Source: Candidatus Methylobacter oryzae (GTDB lineage: Bacteria; Pseudomonadota; Gammaproteobacteria; Methylococcales; Methylomonadaceae). Taken from it: 64,000 nt of DNA. The position numbers were made by a program, and so were the translations under genes. Position 1 is the first letter of the stretch. Each line of letters opens with the position of its first letter. Location of the stretch: contig CAMAUL010000003.1 of assembly GCA_945861405.1 (NCBI GenBank), forward strand, positions 1-64,000. Reading direction: 5' to 3'. The notes beneath the pieces are model-generated. The model saw only the letters and a list, made by a program, of their open reading frames with translations. It had not been told where the DNA came from and did not search any database. Positions 10,093 to 19,190 of this stretch are shown here, piece by piece.

Positions 10093-10169
10093 GCGCCCGT
10101 AGCTCAGCTGGATAGAGTACAGCCCTCCGAAGGCTGTGGTCGGACGTTCGAATCGTCTCGGGCGCGCCA
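10093..10169 (+). tRNA. tRNA-Arg (anticodon CCG)
   Basis: A cloverleaf is readable directly. The acceptor arm is GCGCCCG pairing with CGGGCGC, the D arm has GCTCAGCTGGATAGAG, and the anticodon arm CAGCC-CTCCGAA-GGCTG carries CCG. The T loop is GTTCGAATC, and the CCA end is encoded at 10167-10169. CCG reads CGG arginine codons. Confidence 0.95.
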
Positions 10170-10512
10170 TTTATGCATGAAAATATGCACCTCTTTGTTG
10201 CTTTTCTTTGAGCAGCCAATCCACATAAATCCGATTTTTCTTAACTGCCATCGCATGATGGCTTGATTGCCGGATCACGTATCCTCCAGCAGAGCCAAAC
10301 ATTGTGCGACCCATCTTTCGTTGCCTATAATTGATAGGCTTCGTACCTCAGCCTATCGCACTACTTCCGGTTATTTTCCAAACGGGACGGCGATTGTAAC
10401 TCCGTTCCTCAGGTTTTGTTATGTCTGTGGCTAATGGCTATACTTAAGCTACGCCGATGAAATAAATTATCCACATCCTTTCCTAGGCCCCATTAATTTG
10501 GAGATGTAATAA
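10170..10512. other. Region after tRNA-Arg with a possible 47-codon reverse ORF
   Basis: No recognised gene. A reverse ATG-to-TAA frame at 10171-10314 encodes 47 residues (starting MGRTMFGSAGG, with SHHAMAVKKNRIYVDW in the middle) and ends right at the tRNA 3-prime end. It has no good ribosome binding site. It may be the tail of a gene lost by integration or deletion at the tRNA. The rest is non-coding and includes the leader of the next gene. Confidence 0.3.
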
Positions 10513-11280
10513 ATGATACTTTTCTTGCTTGAATTGCCAATTGTGGCAATGGCGTTGTTAATAATCGGAACAACGGTTGTCTTGGCTTGGTCGTTTGTTG
10601 AAATGGTTCACCGCTTTCCCTTGGCGAAACTCAAACCGTCCTTTCGCAACATGCTGCCCACCTTGGGCGGTGCCATGATGGCCGGTTACGTGATCTTTTC
10701 CGCCTTGCTCGCCAACACCATCTGGCGCGAAAAGGAATTCGCTCATCAGGCCGTGCACCAGGAAGCGCACTCACTCAGCTTCGCGGACAGGATGGTTGAT
10801 GCACAACGTTATCCTGAATTGGACTTGTCGATTGCCGCCTATGCCAAGGCAGTGACGCAGCAAGAGTGGCAAACCATGTCGGATGGGGTCGAAAGTACCA
10901 GCGCCCGACAAATCCTCGATAACTTGCACCGGACTGTGCTGACCGGTTTACCCGGCCTGCCGAACGAAATTCGCAAAACGCTGATCGCCACCCTGAAGGA
11001 AATCGAAGTCGCCCGGCAAAACCGGCTGATGGCCGCGACCGATAACATTCCCGGCGAAGTGTGGTTGACCTTAGTGATGACGGCACTGGTGGTGCTGTGC
11101 TTCTCGGCATTAGCTCACGAGCATGATCGGGCTGCCGCCCGTATTATGGCCACACTGTTCGGGGTGATGATCGGATCGATGATGTTTTCCATCATCGCTG
11201 TTAATCGCCCGTTTATCGGCAAGGTTGCGATTTCGAACGCGCCGCTTGCCAAACTATGGGAAAACCGCTTAGACAAGTAG
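10513..11280 (+). CDS. DUF4239-like membrane protein
   Basis: A 255-residue protein with two N-terminal membrane helices (residues about 4-29 and 48-70), a soluble helical middle (about 80-180), and two C-terminal helices (about 187-205 and 212-232). The layout and the conserved R-rich helix after TM2 fit DUF4239 (bestrophin-like) membrane proteins, whose function is unknown. A ribosome binding site GGAG sits at 10500-10503. The TAG stop is formed with the first bases of a GTAGGGTACGC repeat. Confidence 0.65.
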   Translation: MILFLLELPIVAMALLIIGTTVVLAWSFVEMVHRFPLAKLKPSFRNMLPTLGGAMMAGYVIFSALLANTIWREKEFAHQAVHQEAHSLSFADRMVDAQRYPELDLSIAAYAKAVTQQEWQTMSDGVESTSARQILDNLHRTVLTGLPGLPNEIRKTLIATLKEIEVARQNRLMAATDNIPGEVWLTLVMTALVVLCFSALAHEHDRAAARIMATLFGVMIGSMMFSIIAVNRPFIGKVAISNAPLAKLWENRLDK

Positions 11281-11354
11281 GGTACGCATAGCGTACCTTT
11301 TGGGAGCTTGATTGAGCAGAATGCTTTGGAAATGCTACGCGATGCGTACCCTAC
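11277..11354. repeat. GTAGGGTACGC inverted-repeat element
   Basis: Ends are inverted: GTAGGGTACGC at 11277-11287 and GCGTACCCTAC at 11344-11354, with a second GCGTACC near 11291. It spans the gap between two converging genes. Related copies lie at 7054-7070, 34534-34552 and 61926-61980. Confidence 0.8.
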
Positions 11355-11356
11355 AT

Positions 11357-12592
11357 CTACAGCAACTGCCGAGCCAGCAGCAATAAAGGATGCGCCACCC
11401 TGCCCCCATCGGCGTTGAGATAAGCCGCACAACCGAAATTGCCGCTAACCACCACATCCGCCGACGAATCAGCGATGACTTGCTGTTTTAAAGCCCGTAA
11501 CTGCCCGGCGTTGTCAGGATGAGTCAGCATGTAACTCCCGCCTGCGCCGCAGCAGATGTGATTGTCGGCCAGCGCGGCAATGCTTAGGCCGGGGATTTTT
11601 TGCAGCAGCGCATAAACGGCTTGCTGGTTTTTGAGAACGTTACGCTGGCTGCATGGCTCGTGTACTACGACTTTCAGATCGGATGCTGTCAGTTGTAGGC
11701 CGTCCAGCCAGTGTTTCAGCACAAAATCGTTGATGTCGTACAGGCGTTGCCGGAACAGCTCTGCTGCCTCATTATCGTCGCTTTGATATTCGCTTAACAT
11801 TGCCCCGCAACCGGTAGCGGTGTGCAGCACGGCATCGACGTCCAGCGCATTGAATACCTTGATGTTGTTGTCGATCAAGCAGGCGGCAGGCTGGCCGTTG
11901 TGCTGATGTATCGCCCCGCAGCAGCTTTGTTGCGGCGGTACCAGCACTTCGTAGCCTATCGCGTTGAGCAGCTTGATTGCCGCCAGCAAGGTTTCGCGGT
12001 CGAAATGTTCGGCGATACAGCCGGTGAACAGCGCGACTTTGCCGCATTTTTTAGCACTGGCGGGATAACAAACGGCCAATGCCTGCAATGCCGGTTTAGC
12101 CAGCAAGGCTTCGGCTTCAGCCAAATGCAGTTTTTTCAGCAACCCGATACTTCGTAACGGTTTTTGCAAACCCGATTTCAGGTAAACGGACAGCAACGGC
12201 ATTAACCGCGTCCGCCAGCGCTTGTTTTCAATCAGCCTGAAAGCCTGTTTTACCAACCAACCCGGATTAGCTTTTAACTGTACCCGAGCTTGATCGAATA
12301 ACTGCCCGTAAGCCATTCGGCTTGGGCAAACGGTTTCGCAGGCCCGACATTGCAGGCAGTTATCCAGATGCTTGCGTTCATCGGCGCTGATCGGCAGGTT
12401 TTCAACCAGAATTTTGCTGATGGTGCGGATGCGTCGGCGCGGAGTTTCTTCATCGATCTGAAACAAGCGAAAGGTCGGGCAACTGCTGATGCACATGCCG
12501 CAGCGCAGGCATTCGCTTGCTTCCGGGATATACGGCCCCGACGTTATTGGCTCGCCGGGTTCATCGAAGCCCATGTCCATGAAGTCGAACAT
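11357..12592 (-). CDS. GlcF-type (Fe-S)-binding oxidoreductase subunit
   Basis: A 411-residue protein built like the glycolate oxidase iron-sulfur subunit GlcF. Two [4Fe-4S] ferredoxin motifs are CLRCGMCISSCP (about residues 23-34) and CLQCRACETVCP (about 79-90). They are followed by two CCG-type domains with SCCGAIHQ, HEPCSQ and ICCGAGGS. Such subunits pass electrons from a flavoprotein to quinone. No GlcD/GlcE partner is nearby, so the dedicated dehydrogenase is unknown. It is the last gene of a three-gene operon starting with a SIR2-like protein and apparently under nif-type control. Confidence 0.85.
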   Translation of the reverse strand: MFDFMDMGFDEPGEPITSGPYIPEASECLRCGMCISSCPTFRLFQIDEETPRRRIRTISKILVENLPISADERKHLDNCLQCRACETVCPSRMAYGQLFDQARVQLKANPGWLVKQAFRLIENKRWRTRLMPLLSVYLKSGLQKPLRSIGLLKKLHLAEAEALLAKPALQALAVCYPASAKKCGKVALFTGCIAEHFDRETLLAAIKLLNAIGYEVLVPPQQSCCGAIHQHNGQPAACLIDNNIKVFNALDVDAVLHTATGCGAMLSEYQSDDNEAAELFRQRLYDINDFVLKHWLDGLQLTASDLKVVVHEPCSQRNVLKNQQAVYALLQKIPGLSIAALADNHICCGAGGSYMLTHPDNAGQLRALKQQVIADSSADVVVSGNFGCAAYLNADGGRVAHPLLLLARQLL

Positions 12593-12593
12593 C

Positions 12594-13037
12594 TCAGGAC
12601 TCCATCACCTTGACATAAGCGCGGCGCAACAACTCCATTTCCGCAGGCGGTCGGCCGCGCAGCTCCGGTAAGGTTCTCATCCGGCAATCCCGGCTTTGCA
12701 TCAGTTTGTGCGGCGGGTCGAGCAACATAAAGCGCGCCATGTGCACGGTGATAATGCCGCCGGGCGTGTCGATTTGTTCGCTAAATTCCGGTTCGGCACG
12801 CAGCAGATCATTGTCCAATTGCAAAAGCCAGTTGATGTTATTGACCAACATGGCCGGATGAATACTGACTTTGCCGGTTACGAACTCTTCCGGTTCCAGT
12901 GCGCTGGACAACGCAGGCAGCGGCTCGGGAAAGCAAATGCTGCCGTTGCCGTGCTGGGCAAACAGCGTCAAGGCGCTGATATCGCCTTTGTAATAAAGCA
13001 ACAGGCGATGATTGGCTAATGAATTGGACAGGCTCAT
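12594..13037 (-). CDS. Conserved-looking hypothetical protein in SIR2/GlcF operon
   Basis: 147 residues, soluble, not recognised. It opens with a repeat-free N-terminus (NHRLLLYYKGDISAL) and ends in a basic helix (GRPPAEMELLRRAYVKVMES). No cysteine motif or membrane helix is present. Its ATG overlaps the stop of the SIR2-like gene in TAATG, and its stop is one base before the glcF-like start, so the three products are probably made in fixed proportion. It may bridge the other two proteins; that is inference from the coupling only. Confidence 0.7.
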   Translation of the reverse strand: MSLSNSLANHRLLLYYKGDISALTLFAQHGNGSICFPEPLPALSSALEPEEFVTGKVSIHPAMLVNNINWLLQLDNDLLRAEPEFSEQIDTPGGIITVHMARFMLLDPPHKLMQSRDCRMRTLPELRGRPPAEMELLRRAYVKVMES

Positions 13038-13876
13038 TAGTTAAGCACGACGTCCAGTAGCTCTTCGACGCCCACATCCAGTATTTCCAAACCTATCTTT
13101 TTACAATAGCGTATTTCCTTGTCGGTCGGGTTCTTATTCAAAACCCAGCCTTTTTTCTCGGCCGCGCCATAAACGATGTCGCTCATTACCATGCGCTCCG
13201 AATCCCTGTTTAACGGCATGCCTATAAACAGGTATTGCTTGCCCTTACGGTACTCTTTTAGGAAATTGGGGATCGCAAAGCCGCCCATTAACTCGGTGAT
13301 GTAATCGACATAATCGGCATCCGAAGCGATGTAATTGGCTTCCGGCTTAGGCGTACCCAGTGGCTTAAACAAAATGGGGAAGCTGGGGTGGATCTCTTCC
13401 TGGGGGATTTCAAAATAATCGCTGCCGTCGTAGTGATAGATTTTAAAGCGGAAATGGCTGGCGGTGATTCTTGCGACGCCTACAATCAGCGTATGTTCTT
13501 CATCGGCATAGCTGTCTTGCAATTGGGTATCGCGATTTATATCGATGACATAGGAAGGCCGCCATTCTGCCAGCCAATCGTGTACCGCCGCACGCGTATA
13601 TTCGGTTTCGCCATATAACTTGGTCAGGAACTGTCCCAAAAAATTTCTGCCCCTTTTGAGTTCCTGATTCATCGCCGCTCGGGGAAACTCATACATCAGC
13701 TTGGGAGCCATCGGGTTGCCGTTATTCATAGCCAAAATCAGGCTCAGACTGTCGGCAGGCATGGGCGCTCCGGTTAGCTTATTGGTTGCATCGAAAAGCG
13801 CGCCAGGGCCAATATAAGGCACGACTTTGTTTTCGTACAAACCGCTTAATATTTCAGAAAAGACCGTAGAAGACAT
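13037..13876 (-). CDS. SIR2-like domain protein, divergent from nifH
   Basis: 279 residues from ATG 13876. GGAG lies six bases before this codon (the alternative ATG at 13888 is part of that GGAG context), so 13876 is the better start. The N-terminus VVPYIGPGAL is the nucleotide-binding opening seen in SIR2-like (SIR2_2) domains. DINRDTQL and FKPLGTP are further Rossmann-type loops. SIR2-like folds bind NAD or ADP-ribose, and some hydrolyse NAD. Neither activity is shown here. Its place at the head of an operon facing nifH with its own -24/-12-like promoter suggests a nitrogenase-linked role. NifH in this window keeps the ADP-ribosylatable arginine. Confidence 0.7.
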   Translation of the reverse strand: MSSTVFSEILSGLYENKVVPYIGPGALFDATNKLTGAPMPADSLSLILAMNNGNPMAPKLMYEFPRAAMNQELKRGRNFLGQFLTKLYGETEYTRAAVHDWLAEWRPSYVIDINRDTQLQDSYADEEHTLIVGVARITASHFRFKIYHYDGSDYFEIPQEEIHPSFPILFKPLGTPKPEANYIASDADYVDYITELMGGFAIPNFLKEYRKGKQYLFIGMPLNRDSERMVMSDIVYGAAEKKGWVLNKNPTDKEIRYCKKIGLEILDVGVEELLDVVLN

Positions 13877-13915
13877 TGCAAACTCCATTATTAAGTAGGT
13901 ATATCTTTTTACTTA

Positions 13916-13931
13916 AGCAATATTCAATCCA
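13916..13931 (-). promoter_or_regulatory. Candidate sigma-54 promoter for the SIR2/GlcF operon
   Basis: On the reverse strand the sequence reads TGGATT-N5-TTGCT with the invariant GG and GC 12 bases apart, as at nifH. The -24 half lacks the CAC of consensus TGGCAC, so it is weaker than the nifH and nifE promoters. It lies about 40 bases before the gene. Confidence 0.5.
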
Positions 13932-14018
13932 GTTTTTAGCGGTATTTTAAAATCAATATAACAAATTGATTTAATTAATCTTAGTTGTTTTTATTGTTGG
14001 CAAATGTCATGAGTGTTT

Positions 14019-14034
14019 TGTCCTGTTTATAACA
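14019..14034. promoter_or_regulatory. NifA-type upstream activator sequence (SIR2 side)
   Basis: TGT-CCTGTTTATA-ACA is an exact match to the NifA consensus TGT-N10-ACA. It is about 90-115 bases upstream of the reverse-strand -24/-12 element, the normal working distance. It could also act on nifH from farther away. Confidence 0.6.
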
Positions 14035-14094
14035 ATCCTTCTGTTGTTTGAGCTATCTACACGCAGTTACCTCTCTATAGGCTGGCACGAATGG

Positions 14095-14146
14095 AGTACA
14101 AGGCTAGCCTTGTACTAACCGCTCCATACTGCAAGGCCAGCCTTGC
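14095..14146. repeat. Double palindrome (REP-like) in the nifH control region
   Basis: The first palindrome is AGTACAAGGCT-AGCCTTGTACT (14095-14116); the second is GCAAGGC-CA-GCCTTGC (14131-14146). Related GCAAGGC/GGAGT palindromes occur near 29577-29620 and 53930-53980. It sits between the two NifA-type sites and may insulate the divergent promoters. Confidence 0.75.
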
Positions 14147-14230
14147 ACTCCAGTCGCTGGATATACGCAGTCATTAACTTAATGGCAGTGACGCGGTACG
14201 CGGGAACGATAAAACGATAAATAACCGCAC

Positions 14231-14246
14231 TGTTGCTAAGCCTACA
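14231..14246. promoter_or_regulatory. NifA upstream activator sequence for nifH
   Basis: TGT-TGCTAAGCCT-ACA matches TGT-N10-ACA exactly and lies about 97 bases upstream of the -24/-12 promoter. Confidence 0.8.
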
Positions 14247-14342
14247 GAGCATTACAAAATGTTTGAAACACAACGTTGTTTATCCCTCATCAAAACAAAT
14301 TTAATAGTTATTAATCAATCAGATAATGCCATATTTTGATTG

Positions 14343-14358
14343 TGGCACACCCCTTGCT
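14343..14358 (+). promoter_or_regulatory. Sigma-54 (-24/-12) promoter of nifHDKT
   Basis: TGGCAC-ACCCC-TTGCT matches the RpoN consensus at every defined position except the optional base after CAC. It is about 49 bases upstream of the nifH start codon. Confidence 0.92.
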
Positions 14359-14394
14359 TTATCCCTAATGTCATCAACAACAACGTCCTAATAA

Positions 14395-15291
<897 letters not shown>

Positions 15292-15300
15292 ATCCGTATT

Positions 15301-15364
15301 GTGGGGGCAACTTTAGTCGCCCATTAACTGACTATAAGTCAAAGGCGACTAAAGTCGCCCCCAC
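15301..15364. repeat. Long hairpin repeat in the nifH-nifD gap
   Basis: Arms at 15301-15321 and 15344-15364 (outer ends GTGGGGGC and GCCCCCAC) are complementary at 20 of 21 positions, with a 22-base loop. It belongs to the GTGGG..CTTTAG type also found inside the cytochrome gene at 25521. In mRNA it would form a stable stem that could protect nifH transcript or dampen readthrough to nifD. Confidence 0.85.
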
Positions 15365-15426
15365 AGACATTCCGTCCTAAAACCTGTCTGTTGGGGGATT
15401 ACCCACAGCATAAGTTGGAGACAATC

Positions 15427-16908
15427 ATGGCAGCTTTAACAAAAGAAGAGACCGAAGCGCTTATTCAAGAAGTGCTGGAAGTCTATCCGGAACAAGCAAG
15501 GAAAGATCGCGCCAAGCATTTGGCGGTTAACGATCAATCCCTGGAAAAATCAAACAAATGCATGACTTCAAACCGTAAATCCCTGCCCGGCGTTATGACC
15601 GTTCGCGGTTGTGCTTACGCCGGCTCCAAGGGCGTGGTGTGGGGCCCGATTAAAGATATGATTCATATCTCGCACGGCCCGGTCGGCTGTGGACAGTATT
15701 CGCGCGCCGGTCGTCGTAACTATTATGTCGGTACCACAGGCATCAATACTTTCGGCACAATGAACTTTACTTCCGATTTTCAGGAAAAAGATATTGTTTT
15801 CGGCGGTGATAAAAAGCTCGCGAAAATAATGAATGAAATTGAAGAATTGTTTCCATTAAACAAAGGCATCAGTATCCAATCGGAATGTCCGATCGGTTTG
15901 ATTGGGGATGATATTGAAGCGGTCGCCAAAAAAGCCAACAAGGAAATCGGTAAACCTGTCGTGCCGGTTCGTTGCGAAGGGTTTCGCGGTGTTTCCCAAT
16001 CGCTGGGCCATCACATTGCTAATGATGCGATCCGGGACTGGGTATTGGAAAACCGTGACGGCGATGAAAGCTTCCCCACCACACCTTATGATGTCGCTGT
16101 CATCGGTGACTATAACATCGGTGGTGATGCCTGGGCTTCACGTACTCTACTGGAAGAAATGGGTTTACGCGTGGTCGCTCAGTGGTCGGGTGACGGTACG
16201 ATTGCGGAAATGGAAAAAACCCCCAAGGTGAAACTGAATTTGATCCATTGCTATCGTTCAATGAACTACATTGCACGGCACATGGAAGAAAAATACAAAA
16301 TCCCCTGGATCGAGTACAACTTCTTCGGCCCCACCAAAATTGCCGAATCATTACGCAAAATTGCAGCATTGTTTGATGAAACTATCCAGGCGGGCGCTGA
16401 AAAAGTTATCGCCAAATATCAGGCTGAATACGATGCGGTTATCGCCAAATACAAACCGCGTCTGCAAGGCAAACGCGTGATGCTGTATGTCGGCGGCTTG
16501 CGCCCACGTCATGTTATCGGTGCCTATGAAGATTTGGGCATGGAAGTGGTCGGTACCGGTTATGAATTCGGCCACAACGATGACTATGACCGCACCATCA
16601 AAGAAATGGGCAATGCGACGTTGATTTATGACGACGTAACCGGCTATGAGTTTGAAGAGTTCGTTAAAAGAGTTCAACCTGACTTGATCGGTTCCGGTAT
16701 CAAGGAAAAGTACATTTTCCAAAAAATGGGCATTCCGTTCCGCCAAATGCACTCCTGGGATTATTCCGGCCCTTATCACGGTTATGACGGCTTTGCCATC
16801 TTTGCCCGCGATATGGACATGACGTTAAATAACCCTTGCTGGAAACAGGTGAAAGCGCCTTGGAAAACAGCCGAGAGTTCAAACGTAGCGGTCGCTGCAA
16901 GCGCTTAA
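15427..16908 (+). CDS. nifD: Nitrogenase MoFe protein alpha chain NifD
   Basis: 493 residues from ATG 15427, preceded by GGAG; the frame is open further upstream through non-homologous codons, so the upstream start is rejected. Residue numbering coincides with Azotobacter vinelandii: P-cluster ligand Cys62 (RGCAYAG), FeMo-cofactor ligands Cys275 (LIHCYRS) and His442 (MHSWDYSG) fall at exactly those positions. SECPIG carries the Cys154-type ligand. It reduces N2 in complex with NifK and receives electrons from NifH. Separated from nifH and nifK by palindromic repeats. Confidence 0.99.
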   Translation: MAALTKEETEALIQEVLEVYPEQARKDRAKHLAVNDQSLEKSNKCMTSNRKSLPGVMTVRGCAYAGSKGVVWGPIKDMIHISHGPVGCGQYSRAGRRNYYVGTTGINTFGTMNFTSDFQEKDIVFGGDKKLAKIMNEIEELFPLNKGISIQSECPIGLIGDDIEAVAKKANKEIGKPVVPVRCEGFRGVSQSLGHHIANDAIRDWVLENRDGDESFPTTPYDVAVIGDYNIGGDAWASRTLLEEMGLRVVAQWSGDGTIAEMEKTPKVKLNLIHCYRSMNYIARHMEEKYKIPWIEYNFFGPTKIAESLRKIAALFDETIQAGAEKVIAKYQAEYDAVIAKYKPRLQGKRVMLYVGGLRPRHVIGAYEDLGMEVVGTGYEFGHNDDYDRTIKEMGNATLIYDDVTGYEFEEFVKRVQPDLIGSGIKEKYIFQKMGIPFRQMHSWDYSGPYHGYDGFAIFARDMDMTLNNPCWKQVKAPWKTAESSNVAVAASA

Positions 16909-16911
16909 TTT

Positions 16912-16988
16912 GTAGGGTGGGCAATGCTGTTATGCCCACCATTTTGGTCGTCATATTTATGGTGGGCAAAAAAGCCTGCCCACCCTAC
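16912..16988. repeat. Nested double hairpin in the nifD-nifK gap
   Basis: An outer inverted repeat GTAGGGTGGGCA (16912-16923) pairs with TGCCCACCCTAC (16977-16988). Inside it, TGCCCACCAT (16933-16942) pairs with ATGGTGGGCA (16959-16968). Several alternative folds are possible because all four arms share TGCCCACC. Confidence 0.85.
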
Positions 16989-17048
16989 GATGCGAACTTT
17001 TATTCCTTCAACCGTCGTCCACAGATTAGTGGCGCGTAGGAGATTATC

Positions 17049-18620
17049 ATGAGTCAAGAAGTCGAAAACATACAACCCAGCTATCCTTTATTCCGTAACG
17101 ATGAATACAAGGAAAGTCTGGCTAATAAACGTGAAGCTTATGAAGAAGCTCACTCTAAGGAAAAAATTGACGAAGTCTTTCAGTGGACGACCACTAAAGA
17201 ATACCAGGAACTCAATTTCAACCGCGAAGCGTTAACCGTCAACCCTGCTAAAGCCTGTCAGCCCTTAGGCGCTGTACTGTGTGCGTTGGGTTTTGAAAAA
17301 ACCATGCCTTATGTCCACGGCTCGCAAGGCTGCGTCGCTTATTTCCGTACCTATTTCAACCGTCATTTCAAAGAGCCTGTTGCCTGCGTTTCCGACTCCA
17401 TGACAGAAGATGCGGCGGTTTTCGGCGGTCAGAAAAACATGATGGCCGGTTTGGAGAACGCCAAAGCCTTGTACAAACCGGAGATCATTGCCGTCTCGAC
17501 CACCTGTATGGCGGAAGTTATCGGTGACGACTTAAATGCCTTCATCAATAACGCTAAAAATGCCGGACATATCGAACAGGATTTTCCAACGCCTTATGCC
17601 CATACCCCAAGCTTTGTCGGTAGCCATACCACCGGCTGGGATAACATGTTCGAAGGCATGTTGAAGTATTTCACCCTGAACCATATGGACGACAAAAAAG
17701 TCGGCTCAAACGGCAAGATCAATCTGGTTCCGGGCTTTGAAACCTATCTGGGCAACTTTCGCGTCATGCACCGTATGATGAAAGAAATGGGCGTTGATTA
17801 CACCTTAATGAGCGATCCCTCCGAAGTATTGGATACACCGGCAGACGGCACCTTCCGCATGTATGCCGGCGGCACTACCCAGGCTGAAGTTAAAGATGCA
17901 CCTAATGCAATCGATACCTTGTTGCTGCAACCCTGGCAGCTGGAAAAAACAAAAAAGTATGTGCAAAACATCATGCATCAGCCCGCTACAGCCATCAATA
18001 TTCCGATGGGCCTGGAATGGACTGATGAATTCCTGATGAAAATCTCCGAACTGACCGGCAAACCGATCCCAGCTTCCCTGGAACTTGAGCGCGGCCGCTT
18101 GGTAGACATGATGACCGACTCGCACGCCTGGATGCACGGCAAAAAGTTTGCCTTGTACGGCGATGCGGATTTCGTGATGGGCATGACCAAATTCCTGCTG
18201 GAATTAGGTGCTGAACCGACTGATGTATTGTGCAACCATGCCAATAAACGTTGGGCGAAGGCGATGGATAAAATGCTCAAAGATTCGCCGTACGGACAAA
18301 AAACTGTCGTCCATACCGGCAAAGATTTATGGCATTTCCGTTCATTGGTGTTCACCAACAAACCGGACTTCATGATCGGCAATTCTTACGGCAAGTTCAT
18401 CCAACGCGATACGCTCTATAAGGGCGAAGAGTTTGAAGTGCCGTTGATCCGCATCGGTTTCCCGATCTTTGACAGACACCATCTGCACAGAATGACAACC
18501 CTGGGTTATGAAGGCGCTATTTATATGCTAACAACCTTGGTTAATACCGTACTGGAGCAGTTGGATAAAGAAACCAGAGGCATGGGTACAACTGACTATA
18601 ACTACGACTTGGTTCGTTAA
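17049..18620 (+). CDS. nifK: Nitrogenase MoFe protein beta chain NifK
   Basis: 523 residues, equal to the A. vinelandii beta chain. P-cluster ligands are visible: Cys70 in KACQPLGA, the next in HGSQGCVAYF, and STTCMAEVIGDD for the Cys153-type position. TGDYN-like C-terminus YNYDLVR is usual for NifK. TAGGAG lies six bases before the start. It pairs with NifD as the alpha2beta2 MoFe protein. Confidence 0.99.
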   Translation: MSQEVENIQPSYPLFRNDEYKESLANKREAYEEAHSKEKIDEVFQWTTTKEYQELNFNREALTVNPAKACQPLGAVLCALGFEKTMPYVHGSQGCVAYFRTYFNRHFKEPVACVSDSMTEDAAVFGGQKNMMAGLENAKALYKPEIIAVSTTCMAEVIGDDLNAFINNAKNAGHIEQDFPTPYAHTPSFVGSHTTGWDNMFEGMLKYFTLNHMDDKKVGSNGKINLVPGFETYLGNFRVMHRMMKEMGVDYTLMSDPSEVLDTPADGTFRMYAGGTTQAEVKDAPNAIDTLLLQPWQLEKTKKYVQNIMHQPATAINIPMGLEWTDEFLMKISELTGKPIPASLELERGRLVDMMTDSHAWMHGKKFALYGDADFVMGMTKFLLELGAEPTDVLCNHANKRWAKAMDKMLKDSPYGQKTVVHTGKDLWHFRSLVFTNKPDFMIGNSYGKFIQRDTLYKGEEFEVPLIRIGFPIFDRHHLHRMTTLGYEGAIYMLTTLVNTVLEQLDKETRGMGTTDYNYDLVR

Positions 18621-18623
18621 TTT

Positions 18624-18713
18624 GTAGGGGTATCCCTTGTGGATACCCTCCCTTGTGGATACCCTTCAAATACGGATATTTCAAAAGGGGCAACCACAAG
18701 GGTTTGCCCCTAC
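18624..18713. repeat. Composite palindrome in the nifK-nifT gap
   Basis: Outer ends GTAGGGG (18624-18630) and CCCCTAC (18707-18713) are inverted. Inside are GGGTATCC..GGATACCC, a tandem duplication of CCCTTGTGGATACCCT, and GGGGCAACC..GGTTTGCCCC. It is a different repeat family from those in the two gaps before it. Confidence 0.8.
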
Positions 18714-18758
18714 GTTTGGTTAAACCCATTTATTAAATGCGTGTAAACGGAGAACTCA

Positions 18759-18983
18759 ATGCCTAGTGTCATGTTGAAAAAAAATGCAGAGGGCAAATTA
18801 GTCTTCTACGTACCTAAAAAAGATTTGGAAGAAGTGGCGGAATCCGTTGAATTCGATAGCCCCGATAAATGGGGCGGCGAAGTCCTGCTCAGCGACGGCT
18901 CAAAATATTATTTTGAACCGCTGGATACGCAACCGGATTTCCCCATTACCTTGCGCGCCTTACGTTTAGATTCAGGAGAATAA
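18759..18983 (+). CDS. nifT: NifT/FixU family protein
   Basis: A 74-residue protein starting MPSVMLKKNAEG with the internal VPKKDLEEVAES and LSDGSKYYFEPL segments of the NifT/FixU family. Function remains unclear; nifT conventionally follows nifK. ACGGAG precedes the start. The next gene begins three bases after its stop. Confidence 0.93.
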   Translation: MPSVMLKKNAEGKLVFYVPKKDLEEVAESVEFDSPDKWGGEVLLSDGSKYYFEPLDTQPDFPITLRALRLDSGE

Positions 18984-18985
18984 TC

Positions 18986-19186
18986 ATGGCCTTATATATT
19001 GTTGAAGCGGATTGTATTTCATGCGGCGACTGCGAACCGGTGTGCCCGACCAACTCAATCACCGAAGGTAAAGTTGTCTTTAAAATCGACAAAAAAACCT
19101 GCACCGAGTGCGAGGGCGATTTTGACATCCCGCAATGCGTCAAAGTTTGCCCCGTCGATAACTGCATTTTGCCTTTAGAGGCGTAA
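18986..19186 (+). CDS. 2[4Fe-4S] ferredoxin, nif-associated (FdxN type)
   Basis: 66 residues with two cluster motifs. CISCGDCEPVCP (from Cys10) is a normal CxxCxxCxxxCP motif. The second, CTEC-x8-C-x3-CP, has the widened spacing (EGDFDIPQ) usual for nitrogen-fixation ferredoxins. It is a likely low-potential electron donor in nitrogenase or cofactor synthesis. It is tightly packed between nifT and the NafY-like gene. Confidence 0.9.
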   Translation: MALYIVEADCISCGDCEPVCPTNSITEGKVVFKIDKKTCTECEGDFDIPQCVKVCPVDNCILPLEA

Positions 19187-19190
19187 ACAG

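Noticed and set aside
12838..13077. Reverse frames overlapping the operon between SIR2 and GlcF
   Set aside because: Shadow frames of the coupled genes without independent signals.
15301..15364. Possible intrinsic terminator after nifH
   Set aside because: Strong stem but no T-run on the coding strand; better seen as a dispersed palindrome.
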